The translations under genes were made by a program, and so were the position numbers. Of a stretch of DNA of 64,000 bases, positions 55,334-63,512 are shown in pieces. The notes below the pieces were generated by a model, which saw only the letters and a list, made by a program, of their open reading frames with translations, searched no databases and had not been told where the DNA came from. The stretch comes from Candidatus Gastranaerophilales bacterium (GTDB lineage: Bacteria > Cyanobacteriota > Vampirovibrionia > Gastranaerophilales > Gastranaerophilaceae). How positions within the stretch are numbered: the stretch's first letter is position 1; each line of letters opens with the position of its first letter. Location of the stretch: contig CALUTJ010000013.1 in assembly GCA_944323685.1 (NCBI GenBank), positions 1-64,000 of the forward strand. Direction: 5' to 3'.

Positions 55334-56530
55334 ATGTTAGTAACAAGAATTGCATCAAAAGTAATAAAACTTCCTTCTGTATTAAAGCCAAAGAAAGTAA
55401 CAAATACGGCTCCTGTGTCCATTCCTTCTTTAAAACCGGAGCTTGCCCGTGACACTGTTGAGCTGAAAAATACTGTAGCCAAAATTTTTGATGTGCAAAA
55501 ATATGCGGAACAATCTCCGTATCTTTCGGCATATATAAAATTTTATGACAACTACAAAAATGTAAATTTTAATTTGGATTTTTTAGGTGTAAACCTTATA
55601 AAAATACTGGAAAAAGAACCTCAAAGAATTAAAGAATTTGAATGCATTGCAAAAGAAATTTCCGAAAGAATGCAGCAATTAAAATATTCTGAAGCGAGCA
55701 GACCGTATGCAGTTAAAAATTTATTGGATTTATATTATCACAACCCCGAAGCTTTTAAACAGGTGATGAAATCCGAAAAGCTGATAGATTTATTTTATAT
55801 TAACGGTTATCAACTTAACAGAAATATTTCATTAAATGCATTAAAAGAAATGAAAAAAGGGTCATCAGATGATGTATTGGCTTATTATGTAGCTAACAGT
55901 GACAATGTTTATAATTCACCCGAGACAATCAAACAACTTAGCGAATTTTTATCTAAAAATACTACAGAAGGTGTTATTAATGTCACAAGAGCAGTAAAAC
56001 ATGCAGGTGCTTTCAATCAGGTAGAATTGCCTAAGTCTATGGGGAAAGAAATAAAGCTTATCAACAAAATACTTAAACCATTTACTAAAAAAGCAGATTT
56101 TTCCGGATACACATACAGCTATATGATGTCAGATTCAAAAGAAACTAATCTGTTTGATTACATTAATGGTAAAAAAACTCTTTCTCTTGCTGATGCAATG
56201 CAGATGATGAAATTTTTGCCAAGTCATTTAAGAAAAAAAGTTTTGGAAATGATAAAAGAAACCAAAATTGTCGATGACAGATTTAAATCAACAACATTTA
56301 ATCCGGCGTTTGTCGACAGGTGGTTAAAAAACTGTAATTTTCAAACTACCATACAACATAATATTAATATTCCCGCAGGTACACAGGGGCGTTATGTGAT
56401 AGGAGACACATGCAATCCGCAGCACGAATTTATTATTAATAATGTTCCAAAAGAATTTAGTTTTACAAATGTTGTGTATGACGCAAATCGAAACAGGTTT
56501 ATACTTGATTCTAATATGAGAGTTTTATAA
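55334..56530 (+). CDS. Putative ADP-ribosyltransferase-fold protein (QxE type)
   Basis: The 398-aa protein has a helical N-terminal region (40-310) and a C-terminal segment resembling ART catalytic halves: FKSTTF (STT at 319-321), INIPAGTQGRYVIG (344-357) and Q363-H-E365 in PQHEFIIN, matching the QxE of C3-like toxins. The first-motif Arg is not clearly present (GYTYSYM stands there), so activity is doubtful. It follows the 549-aa gene by 97 bp and precedes the tRNA-Met element. Both show a D-x-V/L-E/K-L-type motif near residue 40. Confidence 0.45.
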   Translation: MLVTRIASKVIKLPSVLKPKKVTNTAPVSIPSLKPELARDTVELKNTVAKIFDVQKYAEQSPYLSAYIKFYDNYKNVNFNLDFLGVNLIKILEKEPQRIKEFECIAKEISERMQQLKYSEASRPYAVKNLLDLYYHNPEAFKQVMKSEKLIDLFYINGYQLNRNISLNALKEMKKGSSDDVLAYYVANSDNVYNSPETIKQLSEFLSKNTTEGVINVTRAVKHAGAFNQVELPKSMGKEIKLINKILKPFTKKADFSGYTYSYMMSDSKETNLFDYINGKKTLSLADAMQMMKFLPSHLRKKVLEMIKETKIVDDRFKSTTFNPAFVDRWLKNCNFQTTIQHNINIPAGTQGRYVIGDTCNPQHEFIINNVPKEFSFTNVVYDANRNRFILDSNMRVL

Positions 56531-56633
56531 ATTTTTATATTGTGTAAGTATTTATCAAACCCCGCCTGTACTATCAAAGATTGCTACATAGCGCAAGCTG
56601 CGCTTGCTCCGTAACGGCGGTCATATCTAATAA

Positions 56634-56664
56634 AAAAACGAAAACAACGAGTTTTCGTTTTTAT
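56634..56664 (+). terminator. Terminator after the second ART-like gene
   Basis: An ACGAAAAC/GTTTTCGT stem with an AACGA loop, flanked by A7 and T5, lies about 105 bp after the stop codon. Confidence 0.75.
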
Positions 56665-56777
56665 ATTGTAGTCACTATATACAGATTTGTACTTAATTAA
56701 ATTAAATCATTGTTTAATTCGTGACGCCATTTAGCACGCTTCGCTAATCTTTATTATGCTCAGCGGCTAAAGAAGGC

Positions 56778-56916
56778 AAAAATAGCATAGACTGGGTTCG
56801 ACTGAGCGACGCTTGCGTTGCGATTTTAGACTTTTAGTGACGGGAGGTCACTGGTTATTTAGACATGAAAAAATAGCATAGACTGGGTTCGAACCAGTGA
56901 CCTCCCGGGTATGAGC
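56778..56916. repeat. Left att repeat with tRNA-Met 3' fragment
   Basis: These 139 bp match 63513-63651 with two substitutions. They contain a 91-bp trailer unit and the 3' half of tRNA-Met from the discriminator to the anticodon loop (TATGAGC). This is the copy left at the distal end of the integrated element. Confidence 0.9.
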
Positions 56917-56975
56917 TGCTTTTTGAGTTTTTTGATGAAATAAAAATCCGGTAAAATCAACATTTTTTCAGCATG

Positions 56976-57021
56976 TGAAACTTTTACAAAAATACCAAAA
57001 CTGCATACCAATTACCCACAG
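56976..57021. repeat. 46-bp direct repeat flanking the kinase gene, left copy
   Basis: It matches 58553-58598 at 44 of 46 positions, starting TGAAACTTTT and ending ATTACCCACAG. TTACCCACA and, just after, TTACACACA (57023-57031) each differ by one base from the DnaA box TTATNCACA. Confidence 0.85.
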
Positions 57022-57222
57022 ATTACACACAGATTTTGGATTCTTTATTCATTTTGCACTAGATCATTCTTCGATAATTTAACAATATCAAAAAATACCT
57101 GTTAAATTTACTCAACGGCAAATGAACCAAAGCTCAAGTCAAGTAACGCTAGATAAATACGTATACTTAATGTCTGAATTGTACAAGATTGGGGCTAATG
57201 TGTTAAATGACGTTATTATTTT

Positions 57223-58368
57223 TTAAAAAGGTATTTCATCGTTAAACTCATCAATTCGTTCAATAGAATCTAACCGAGAATGAATATTACTTAAAATTAT
57301 ATTTTTCTTATCTTTTGAACAACTTTTTAATAAATTTAAAAAGTTTTTTAGTTTAGATGTTTCAAAAGTTTTCCTATTACTATATTTATAGCTGCCGTTA
57401 AGAAAGCATTGTATAATAAATGTGTTCTTTGGTACTGTGACTTCAAGCATTATTTTTTTATATAAATCAGATAGATTTTTTTGAACTATTTCAATATCAT
57501 TCCAATATTTTGCACTAGAATATATTGCGCCAATTATATTAGCAAGGTTATCGCTAAAGGCTCTATATGTTTGTAATTCATCGTAATTGAACAAATCTTC
57601 GTTTACTGTATTATCTTGCAAAATTCGTTCAATATATTCAAAAGACTGGGGTCTTATATGTGGATTTATATTACACATTTTAGACAAAATATCATTATAT
57701 TCAAAGTTTTCAATTTCGTTTTCTGTGATGATTTTCTCAAACAATTTGCCTATAAAGTATAACTCTGTTTTAAAATCATATACCTCATATTGAAAATCTA
57801 AAGGTAGCTCACACCACCAAGCTAAAGAAATACTCTTATTGAAATCTACGGTATTTAATGCTTTTTTGCCAAAGCCAAAGTCAATTATTTTAACAAAGCC
57901 ATTTTTATCAACCAATATATTCCCTGAACGAATATCACGATGTAAGATGTTTTGACTTTCTAGGTAGGCAAACCCATTTATTATTTGTTCAAAAATATTG
58001 TTAATATTTTCAGGATAAAGTTTAAGGTATTCTTCAATATTCGAACCATCTATGTACTCCATTAATATATAACCAGTATGATATTCTTCAAAAAGATAAT
58101 AGTTATATATTCTAACAATATTATTGTGAAATAATTTATGCATTAATTTAATTTCATCAACGAAATTTTTATAATATTTTTCTGGTTGAACACCTTCTAT
58201 TGGTGAATATTTTTTACATACAAATTGTTCATTTATAGTCTCATCTTCAACTAAAATTGTATAACCTAATGCTCCACTTCCCAATGGTTGAATAAATTTA
58301 TAATCTTTTTTTCTTGTAAACTTTATTATTTCGGGAATTGCATTATTCATGTTTTGTAGTCTTGCCAT
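57223..58368 (-). CDS. Ser/Thr protein kinase with SSB-tip-like C-terminus
   Basis: The 381-aa protein has a complete eukaryote-like kinase domain: GSGALG loop (30-35), lysine 52/53, alphaC glutamate E72, catalytic H143-R-D145 with N150 (HRDIRSGN) and D163-F-G165. The C-terminal 150 residues are helical and unrecognised, ending NDEIPF. That matches the last residues of the host SSB (EDEIPF). No membrane segment. It is flanked by 46-bp direct repeats and followed by no partner on its strand. The role may be phage defence or element control. Confidence 0.85.
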   Translation of the reverse strand: MARLQNMNNAIPEIIKFTRKKDYKFIQPLGSGALGYTILVEDETINEQFVCKKYSPIEGVQPEKYYKNFVDEIKLMHKLFHNNIVRIYNYYLFEEYHTGYILMEYIDGSNIEEYLKLYPENINNIFEQIINGFAYLESQNILHRDIRSGNILVDKNGFVKIIDFGFGKKALNTVDFNKSISLAWWCELPLDFQYEVYDFKTELYFIGKLFEKIITENEIENFEYNDILSKMCNINPHIRPQSFEYIERILQDNTVNEDLFNYDELQTYRAFSDNLANIIGAIYSSAKYWNDIEIVQKNLSDLYKKIMLEVTVPKNTFIIQCFLNGSYKYSNRKTFETSKLKNFLNLLKSCSKDKKNIILSNIHSRLDSIERIDEFNDEIPF

Positions 58369-58552
58369 ATTATTCCTCTATTATTGATAAGATTATATAA
58401 CAAACAGCTACTTGTGTAATATGAAACAAACATTAAAAAGAATTGCATTAATCTCCCAATAATTTTATGGAGAATATTTGAACTCTTATCCTTTCGAGTT
58501 TGAACTCTATCTTTGTTTTTTTTAATTAATAAAATCAATGCTTTTGAAGATA

Positions 58553-58598
58553 TGAAACTTTTTCAAAAATGCCAAAACTGCATACCAATTACCCACAG
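58553..58598. repeat. 46-bp direct repeat flanking the kinase gene, right copy
   Basis: Second copy of 56976-57021. With the left copy it encloses the kinase gene as a 1.58-kb cassette. The rest of 58369-58742 is AT-rich with no ORF of note. Confidence 0.85.
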
Positions 58599-58742
58599 TT
58601 TTTGGATAATTTTTTTATTTTTTTGTGTATTTTTAAGATTACAAAATTACAAAAAAATAAAATATGCTTGAAATATAACAATAGCAATAATTTTGAGTGT
58701 AATTTAAAAGTAATTTTGTGTAATTACATTCTTACTCTAAAG

Positions 58743-58970
58743 TTACATTGATTTTTTAAACTCATATACACGTGCATTTATAAGTTGAGTAAATGCATTA
58801 TTGAGTTTTTTATGCAACAACTTAACAAGCGGTGTTATGTTGCCGATTTCTTCAATTTCCTGAAAGTCATTACAAAAATGCTCCGCAACAACACTTACGT
58901 TGTACGCTTCTTCAATTTGTTTGTATAGTTCTTGTAAATTAAATTCTTCTTTGTTGTTCAACTTATCCAT
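58743..58970 (-). CDS. Small hypothetical acidic protein
   Basis: The 75-aa protein is acidic in its N-terminal half and predicted helical, ending in a basic EFKKSM. It is not recognised. It is divergent from the methylase-like gene, and the 275 bp between them are AT-rich with repeated GGTTAAA motifs (59086, 59153, 59235), which may be binding sites for an element regulator. Confidence 0.5.
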   Translation of the reverse strand: MDKLNNKEEFNLQELYKQIEEAYNVSVVAEHFCNDFQEIEEIGNITPLVKLLHKKLNNAFTQLINARVYEFKKSM

Positions 58971-59245
58971 AACTCAATTATATCAATAGTTACGAACGGT
59001 TGCAATCAATGTAAATAGGTGTAAATAAAGGATTTTAACCGATTTACGATTTTATATATTTATTTAAAAATAATTATATATAAAAGTGGTTAAAACATTG
59101 AGTTTTAGCTAATTTACAAGATTTTGGAAGCTTTACACCTTCCAGAATAAACGTGGTTAAACTTTTTTATACCTCTATATATAAATATATATAAGAGAAT
59201 CCAAAAGTTTAATCAGCTTTAAACTGGAAATTATGAGGTTAAACA
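58971..59245. promoter_or_regulatory. AT-rich intergenic region with GGTTAAA repeats
   Basis: The divergent promoter region of the 75-aa gene and the methylase-like gene contains GTGGTTAAA at 59086 and 59153, GAGGTTAAA at 59235 (overlapping the methylase Shine-Dalgarno), and TTTAACC at 59034. Runs of TATATA occur at 59050-59080 and 59170-59195. Confidence 0.4.
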
Positions 59246-59983
59246 ATGGATTATATTAAAGAATTTATTTCAAAACTAGGCACCGTAGATACTGCACAAA
59301 GAAAATATGAAACATTTAAAGATTTTTTGACTCTTAGCACATATTCACTTGCACAACCATTCTATCGAAGTGAAGAAATAGAGTTAAAATACAAATACAT
59401 ATCAAGCAAATACACAAAAGAGCAAGCAGAAGAATTTCCAAAACTGCTTGCTCTTTTAGTATCAGCACTCGAAGAACAACATCAAGACTTTTTAGGTGAA
59501 GTGTTTATGCAGTTAAATTTAGGTAACACTCACAACGGGCAGTTTTTCACACCATACAGGGTAAGCAAAATGATGTCGAGCATTACAGGTTATCACGTAA
59601 AAAAATATGCAGGCAGTGAAATAATGACATTATGCGAACCTTGTTGCGGAAGTGGTGGTATGATTATTGCTTTTGTAGAGGCTTTAATGGAGCAGGATAT
59701 TAATTATCAGCACTGTTTATATGTTGAAGCAACTGATATTGATGAAATGTGCTACAAAATGACATATATTCAATTGTCTTTACTTGGAATTCCTGCAAAA
59801 GTTATATGGGGTGACAGTTTGTCAATGAGATACAATGAGGTGCTTTATACTCCGTTTTTCTTTTTAGGTGATTTTAAACAAAAGCTTGAAGACAGGGCAA
59901 AGATAAATAATACGCAAGAAGCTGTTTCAGAAGATACAGCAGTAAATACAGGAAGTCAGTTAAAATTGTTTAAGTTTTTGTAG
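59246..59983 (+). CDS. Orphan N6-methylase-like protein without NPPY motif
   Basis: The 245-aa protein has a HsdM-like helical part (1-97), GQFFTP (98-103) and the SAM-binding CEPCCGSGGM (130-139), then VEATDIDEMCYKM for the adenosine-binding acidic residue. The catalytic NPPY/DPPY motif expected after WGDSL is replaced by YTPFFF, so it may bind SAM without methylating. Methylase-like proteins of this kind are frequent on conjugative elements and plasmids. No restriction subunit is present. Confidence 0.7.
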   Translation: MDYIKEFISKLGTVDTAQRKYETFKDFLTLSTYSLAQPFYRSEEIELKYKYISSKYTKEQAEEFPKLLALLVSALEEQHQDFLGEVFMQLNLGNTHNGQFFTPYRVSKMMSSITGYHVKKYAGSEIMTLCEPCCGSGGMIIAFVEALMEQDINYQHCLYVEATDIDEMCYKMTYIQLSLLGIPAKVIWGDSLSMRYNEVLYTPFFFLGDFKQKLEDRAKINNTQEAVSEDTAVNTGSQLKLFKFL

Positions 59984-60025
59984 ATGATATTAAAGAAATC
60001 CGATTATTATCTATATAATAAATGT

Positions 60026-60169
60026 ATGGAAAATAATTCTTATGAACAATTTAATAAAACTGAAATAGAATTATGGCAGATTGCTGCAATTAAGCAGGGA
60101 ATAAACGACATTGATTGTGGAAAGTTTATTTCTATTGAAGATTTAAAAGATATGTGGGCATTAAATTAA
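60026..60169 (+). CDS. Small antitoxin-like protein
   Basis: A 47-aa product starting MENNSYEQF has the layout of RelB/ParD-type antitoxin C-termini: IAAIKQGINDIDCGKFISIEDLKDMW. It ends 36 bp before the HigB-like toxin gene on the same strand, the usual place for an antitoxin. An alternative ATG at 59984 would add 14 residues. No clear ribosome site is seen. Confidence 0.5.
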   Translation: MENNSYEQFNKTEIELWQIAAIKQGINDIDCGKFISIEDLKDMWALN

Positions 60170-60205
60170 TCCTCATAAAGAGAGTCATGTGCTATAATTA
60201 AACAC

Positions 60206-60562
60206 ATGGTAAAGCGTTCACAAGCATTGGAAGTATATTTTTACGCAACAGGGTCAGGCAATGAGCCTGTTCGAGAATGGTTAAAAGATTTACCCAAAGA
60301 AGATAAGAAAACTATCGGCTTTGATATAAAAACTGTTCAATACGGCTATCCTATCGGAATGCCATTAACTAGAGTATTACACGGTACTGACGGTTTAGAA
60401 GAAATCCGTTGTAAACTTTCAAACGGCATAGCAAGAATTATCTTTTATGTTGAAGATGATACAATGGTGTTATTACACGCTTTTATCAAGAAAACTCAAA
60501 AAACACCGCAAAAAGAGCTGGATGTTGCAATCAAACGGTATAAAGACTTATGCAAAAGATAA
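60206..60562 (+). CDS. HigB/Gp49-like RNase toxin
   Basis: The 118-aa protein is a Gp49-family RelE/HigB toxin: NEPVREWLKDLPKEDKK, YGYPIGMPLTRVL, GLEEIRCKL and the C-terminal MVLLHAFIKKTQKTP. These mRNA interferases cleave mRNA on the ribosome. The cognate antitoxin, by family, is the XRE protein encoded on the opposite strand; the two genes overlap tail to tail by 15 bp. Confidence 0.88.
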   Translation: MVKRSQALEVYFYATGSGNEPVREWLKDLPKEDKKTIGFDIKTVQYGYPIGMPLTRVLHGTDGLEEIRCKLSNGIARIIFYVEDDTMVLLHAFIKKTQKTPQKELDVAIKRYKDLCKR

Positions 60563-60832
60563 GATTATACGCTTACCCAAGTATTTTGCAACTTTTTCTA
60601 TTGTATTCAATGTGATTGAAGTGTTTTCAGGGTCAAGAATACGGCAAATAGCGGTTCTTGATGTTTCTAGTTCTTTTGCAAGACGATTAACGGAAATGTT
60701 GTCAGCAATCATCTTCTGCTGCAATTCATATGCAATAACTCTTTTTATCGCAGCAGCTTCTGACTCTTGAAGAATTTCTTCTTCTTCAAGAAAACTATCG
60801 AAATTAGAGCCTACATGTTTTTTGTTGAGCAT
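60548..60832 (-). CDS. XRE-family antitoxin (HigA-like)
   Basis: I start at ATG 60832 (MLNKKHVGSNFDSFLEEE), which has an AAAGGA site, giving 94 aa. The N-terminal GSNFDSFLEEE and the HTH (VNRLAKELETSRTAICRILDPENTSITLNTIEKVAKYLG) match antitoxins paired with Gp49 toxins. It should neutralise the toxin and repress its own promoter at the palindromes upstream. Convergent placement opposite the toxin is atypical. Confidence 0.88.
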   Translation of the reverse strand: MLNKKHVGSNFDSFLEEEEILQESEAAAIKRVIAYELQQKMIADNISVNRLAKELETSRTAICRILDPENTSITLNTIEKVAKYLGKRIILSFA

Positions 60833-60850
60833 TATCTGTTCCTTTTTTTG

Positions 60851-60900
60851 AATGAATGAATAATTCATTCATTAATTATATTGTACCAAATTTGGTACAA
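60851..60900. promoter_or_regulatory. Two palindromic operators upstream of the antitoxin gene
   Basis: AATGAATGAAT-A-ATTCATTCATT (60851-60873) is a perfect 23-bp palindrome and TTGTACCAAATTTGGTACAA (60881-60900) a perfect 20-bp palindrome. They lie just before the antitoxin start, where an XRE dimer would bind to repress. Confidence 0.7.
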
Positions 60901-60925
60901 GTTTCAACCCCTATATATTGAAAAG

Positions 60926-62887
60926 TTATAATTCTTTCAATCGAGCAACTCTGCTTATTTGAGAAAGAATATCAATATCAGATAATTTACCTTGTTGTGC
61001 ATTTATGCAATTATTCATTGATTTAACTAGTCTTTGTATTGTTTTATAACTTTCTGATCTTTGAATCACACCTTTAATTGTTCCACTATTTAAAATTGTT
61101 AAGAAAAAAAGTAATATTGGATTTGTAGCAAATAAACTACTTATTGCAATACTAAAGATATCTTGTATTCCGTCAGAAAGTAGTAATTTAATTGGATGTT
61201 TTGAGTTTAGCTCCTTAATTTTTTCATTGTACTTTTTAATTTCAGCTTCTCTTTCTTCTATTGTCATATTTGAAAGTCTATCAAATAAAACTCGTACTGT
61301 ATTTCGTGTTGTTTGAGAAGATGTATATTCTTCAAATTCATCAAATGGTATGTATGTATTAATATCAAAGATATCAATAGGGGAAATAAAGTTTTTAACT
61401 TTATGCTTAGTTTCTTCTAAATCTTGAAAACTTTTGTAGTTTGTTGGTGTTGCATATTTATAAAAATTAAGAAAATCTCCAATAAGTCTTGAATATTGTG
61501 AATCTAAAGACTGTATTTTCCCACTTGGTGTATATATAAATGATGGGAAATATGTAGCATTAAGAGCATTGGCTAAATGTATATTTTTTGAAAACATCAT
61601 AAACTCTAAACTCAAATCCTTTTGAGTAATTCTGCTTATAGCTTTTTGTATGATTTGATTGACACCAATATGCCCATAAGACCATAATCCACCTCTGTTA
61701 AATAATTCAAAACTCTCTCTTAATGCTTGTTTAGGCCAATAAAAAAAATTTAAAATTTCAGTAGTTGGTATGTTTAAAACATTTGCTAATTCTTTAGATA
61801 TATCCAATATATATGGCTGAACTTCTGGATTATTGAAAATGTAGTTACTGTTAATTTCTTTCAAATCAATTACAGACAATAAAGATAATGCTCGTCTATT
61901 AACAACACTATTTTGATTAATAGCATATGCTTCCTTTAAAATATCAGTATCAAGGCGTTCTTCTGGTTGAATATTAAGTATTTTGATTCTGTTTTTTTCA
62001 ATTAAAGAAAAGAAATTCTCTTTTGTAAAATTAGAATTAAACAAAATATCATTTTTTTCTTTCAATGGTATAGATACATATATTGTGTCATACATTAAAA
62101 GATTATTTCTTAAGTCTATATTGGGCGAAGTTGTAAAATCCATATAACAAGCAGACTTATTTCTATCCCAAAACTTGAGATTTTCTTTTGTAAATTCTCC
62201 ACTATAAACTTTATCTATATTTGCAAACCATAGCGTTTCATCTCTCTTGATAAAATCCAATTTCACCGGTTGCATGCTAAATGCTGGGATTTCCATTATA
62301 TGGTCATTATTCAAAAAAATATCTGTTTTAGGATTCCCAGTTTTTATATAAGTTTCTACATAATCATCATTATTTTTAGACTGTTCAATCCTAAAATCAA
62401 AGACTAATTTTAATTTATTTAATTCTTTTTGTAAAGCTTCTTTTTCTTCTATTGATGAGTAATCAGCACTAATCACAAATTGTTTGTTATTAAAGTCTGT
62501 TGTCATATTTTTGATTTTATAATTATTAAATTTCGCCTTTAAAAAATGTATTAACGCATTATGAGTAAAAAAAGCTCCTTCAAAATTCTTAGAAATTTCA
62601 AAATCATTTATTATTGGAATTTCCTGAATAAAATTTTCTGGTAAACTTTCTGTGAGATAAGATGGATTTCCCAACATTTTTATACTGTATTCAAATTCTT
62701 TTTTTAATTCTTCATAAGTAAAAAATGGAAAATCTTTTAAATTTTCAACATAAATATTATATTTATCATTGTTTAAAAGAAAAATCCTTGTTTTTAAAAA
62801 TGGATATTTTGCCCTTAATCTAAAATCATCTCTTCTAACATTAGGTGAGTAATCTGCAACCATAGATTCCTTTAATTCAATATTCAC
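60926..62887 (-). CDS. Unrecognised 653-aa protein with C-terminal hydrophobic segment
   Basis: The largest gene of the element encodes a 653-aa protein with no domain I recognise. It is AT-rich, Lys/Asn/Ile-rich and mostly soluble; residues about 590-625 (IFSIAISSLFATNPILLFFL and around) are strongly hydrophobic and could insert in a membrane. The C-terminal half is helical with a coiled stretch EREAEIKKYNEKIKEL. Its placement beside a toxin-antitoxin pair and a kinase suggests an accessory defence protein, but that is inference. The start ATG is at 62885-62887. Confidence 0.7.
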   Translation of the reverse strand: MNIELKESMVADYSPNVRRDDFRLRAKYPFLKTRIFLLNNDKYNIYVENLKDFPFFTYEELKKEFEYSIKMLGNPSYLTESLPENFIQEIPIINDFEISKNFEGAFFTHNALIHFLKAKFNNYKIKNMTTDFNNKQFVISADYSSIEEKEALQKELNKLKLVFDFRIEQSKNNDDYVETYIKTGNPKTDIFLNNDHIMEIPAFSMQPVKLDFIKRDETLWFANIDKVYSGEFTKENLKFWDRNKSACYMDFTTSPNIDLRNNLLMYDTIYVSIPLKEKNDILFNSNFTKENFFSLIEKNRIKILNIQPEERLDTDILKEAYAINQNSVVNRRALSLLSVIDLKEINSNYIFNNPEVQPYILDISKELANVLNIPTTEILNFFYWPKQALRESFELFNRGGLWSYGHIGVNQIIQKAISRITQKDLSLEFMMFSKNIHLANALNATYFPSFIYTPSGKIQSLDSQYSRLIGDFLNFYKYATPTNYKSFQDLEETKHKVKNFISPIDIFDINTYIPFDEFEEYTSSQTTRNTVRVLFDRLSNMTIEEREAEIKKYNEKIKELNSKHPIKLLLSDGIQDIFSIAISSLFATNPILLFFLTILNSGTIKGVIQRSESYKTIQRLVKSMNNCINAQQGKLSDIDILSQISRVARLKEL

Positions 62888-62956
62888 TTTCTTGATTTTA
62901 CTATATAGCTTAGTAAAATCTTTGTTTATTAATTATTTTTTAACAATATTTATTAT

Positions 62957-63445
62957 CTACAAATCCAAACTCAAATACACATCATCCATTTCATCTTGCG
63001 TAATTCCTATGTAGCGGAGAGTTACAGCAGGTGATGAGTGATTGAAAAGCTTTTGAATGAGCGTTATTTCATAGCCGTTGTTGTAGGCATGATAGCCAAA
63101 AGTCTTTCTTAGCGTATGAGTTCCGATTTTTTCTTTTATTCCGACTGCTTTTGCAACATCATTAATAATTTTGTATGCCTGTTGTCGCATTAAAAAGCCT
63201 TTATTCCATCTTGAAACCTCGCTATTAAGGGCGTTACGGTCTTTGCTTTCGCAAAGCCCTACAACCTCAGCTCGGTTGCGCTTACGAGATATGAATAAAG
63301 GCTCGTTTTCGTTGTATTCTCTTGTCTTTAAATATTCTTTCAGTGCTGATTTTGTACTGTTTGATAACGGAAAATCTTTGAACTTATTTGTCTTTTTCTC
63401 TCTTAAACTTATTCTGTCTTTGTTAGGTTCGAACTTTTTATCCAA
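62957..63445 (-). pseudogene. 5'-truncated tyrosine recombinase/integrase
   Basis: The 162-aa frame is the C-terminal catalytic half of a phage-type integrase: HTLRKTF holds the H-x-x-R pair, HSSPAVTLRYIGI carries the second His and the nucleophile Tyr. The first catalytic Arg box (A-R-x-x-E) and the whole N-terminal core-binding domain are missing; upstream, in-frame TAA and the att repeat follow within 70 bp. The only possible start is TTG. It is probably inactive, so the element is likely immobile. Confidence 0.8.
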
Positions 63446-63512
63446 AGACGAAAAAGTAATTATAGAGGTTAATTCCGTGTTTTATAACCTGCTTGAAATG
63501 CAAAAATCAACA

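Noticed and set aside
56868-56916. Second tRNA-Met gene at the left end
   Set aside because: Only the 3' half is present; there is no D-arm or 5' acceptor, so it is an att copy.
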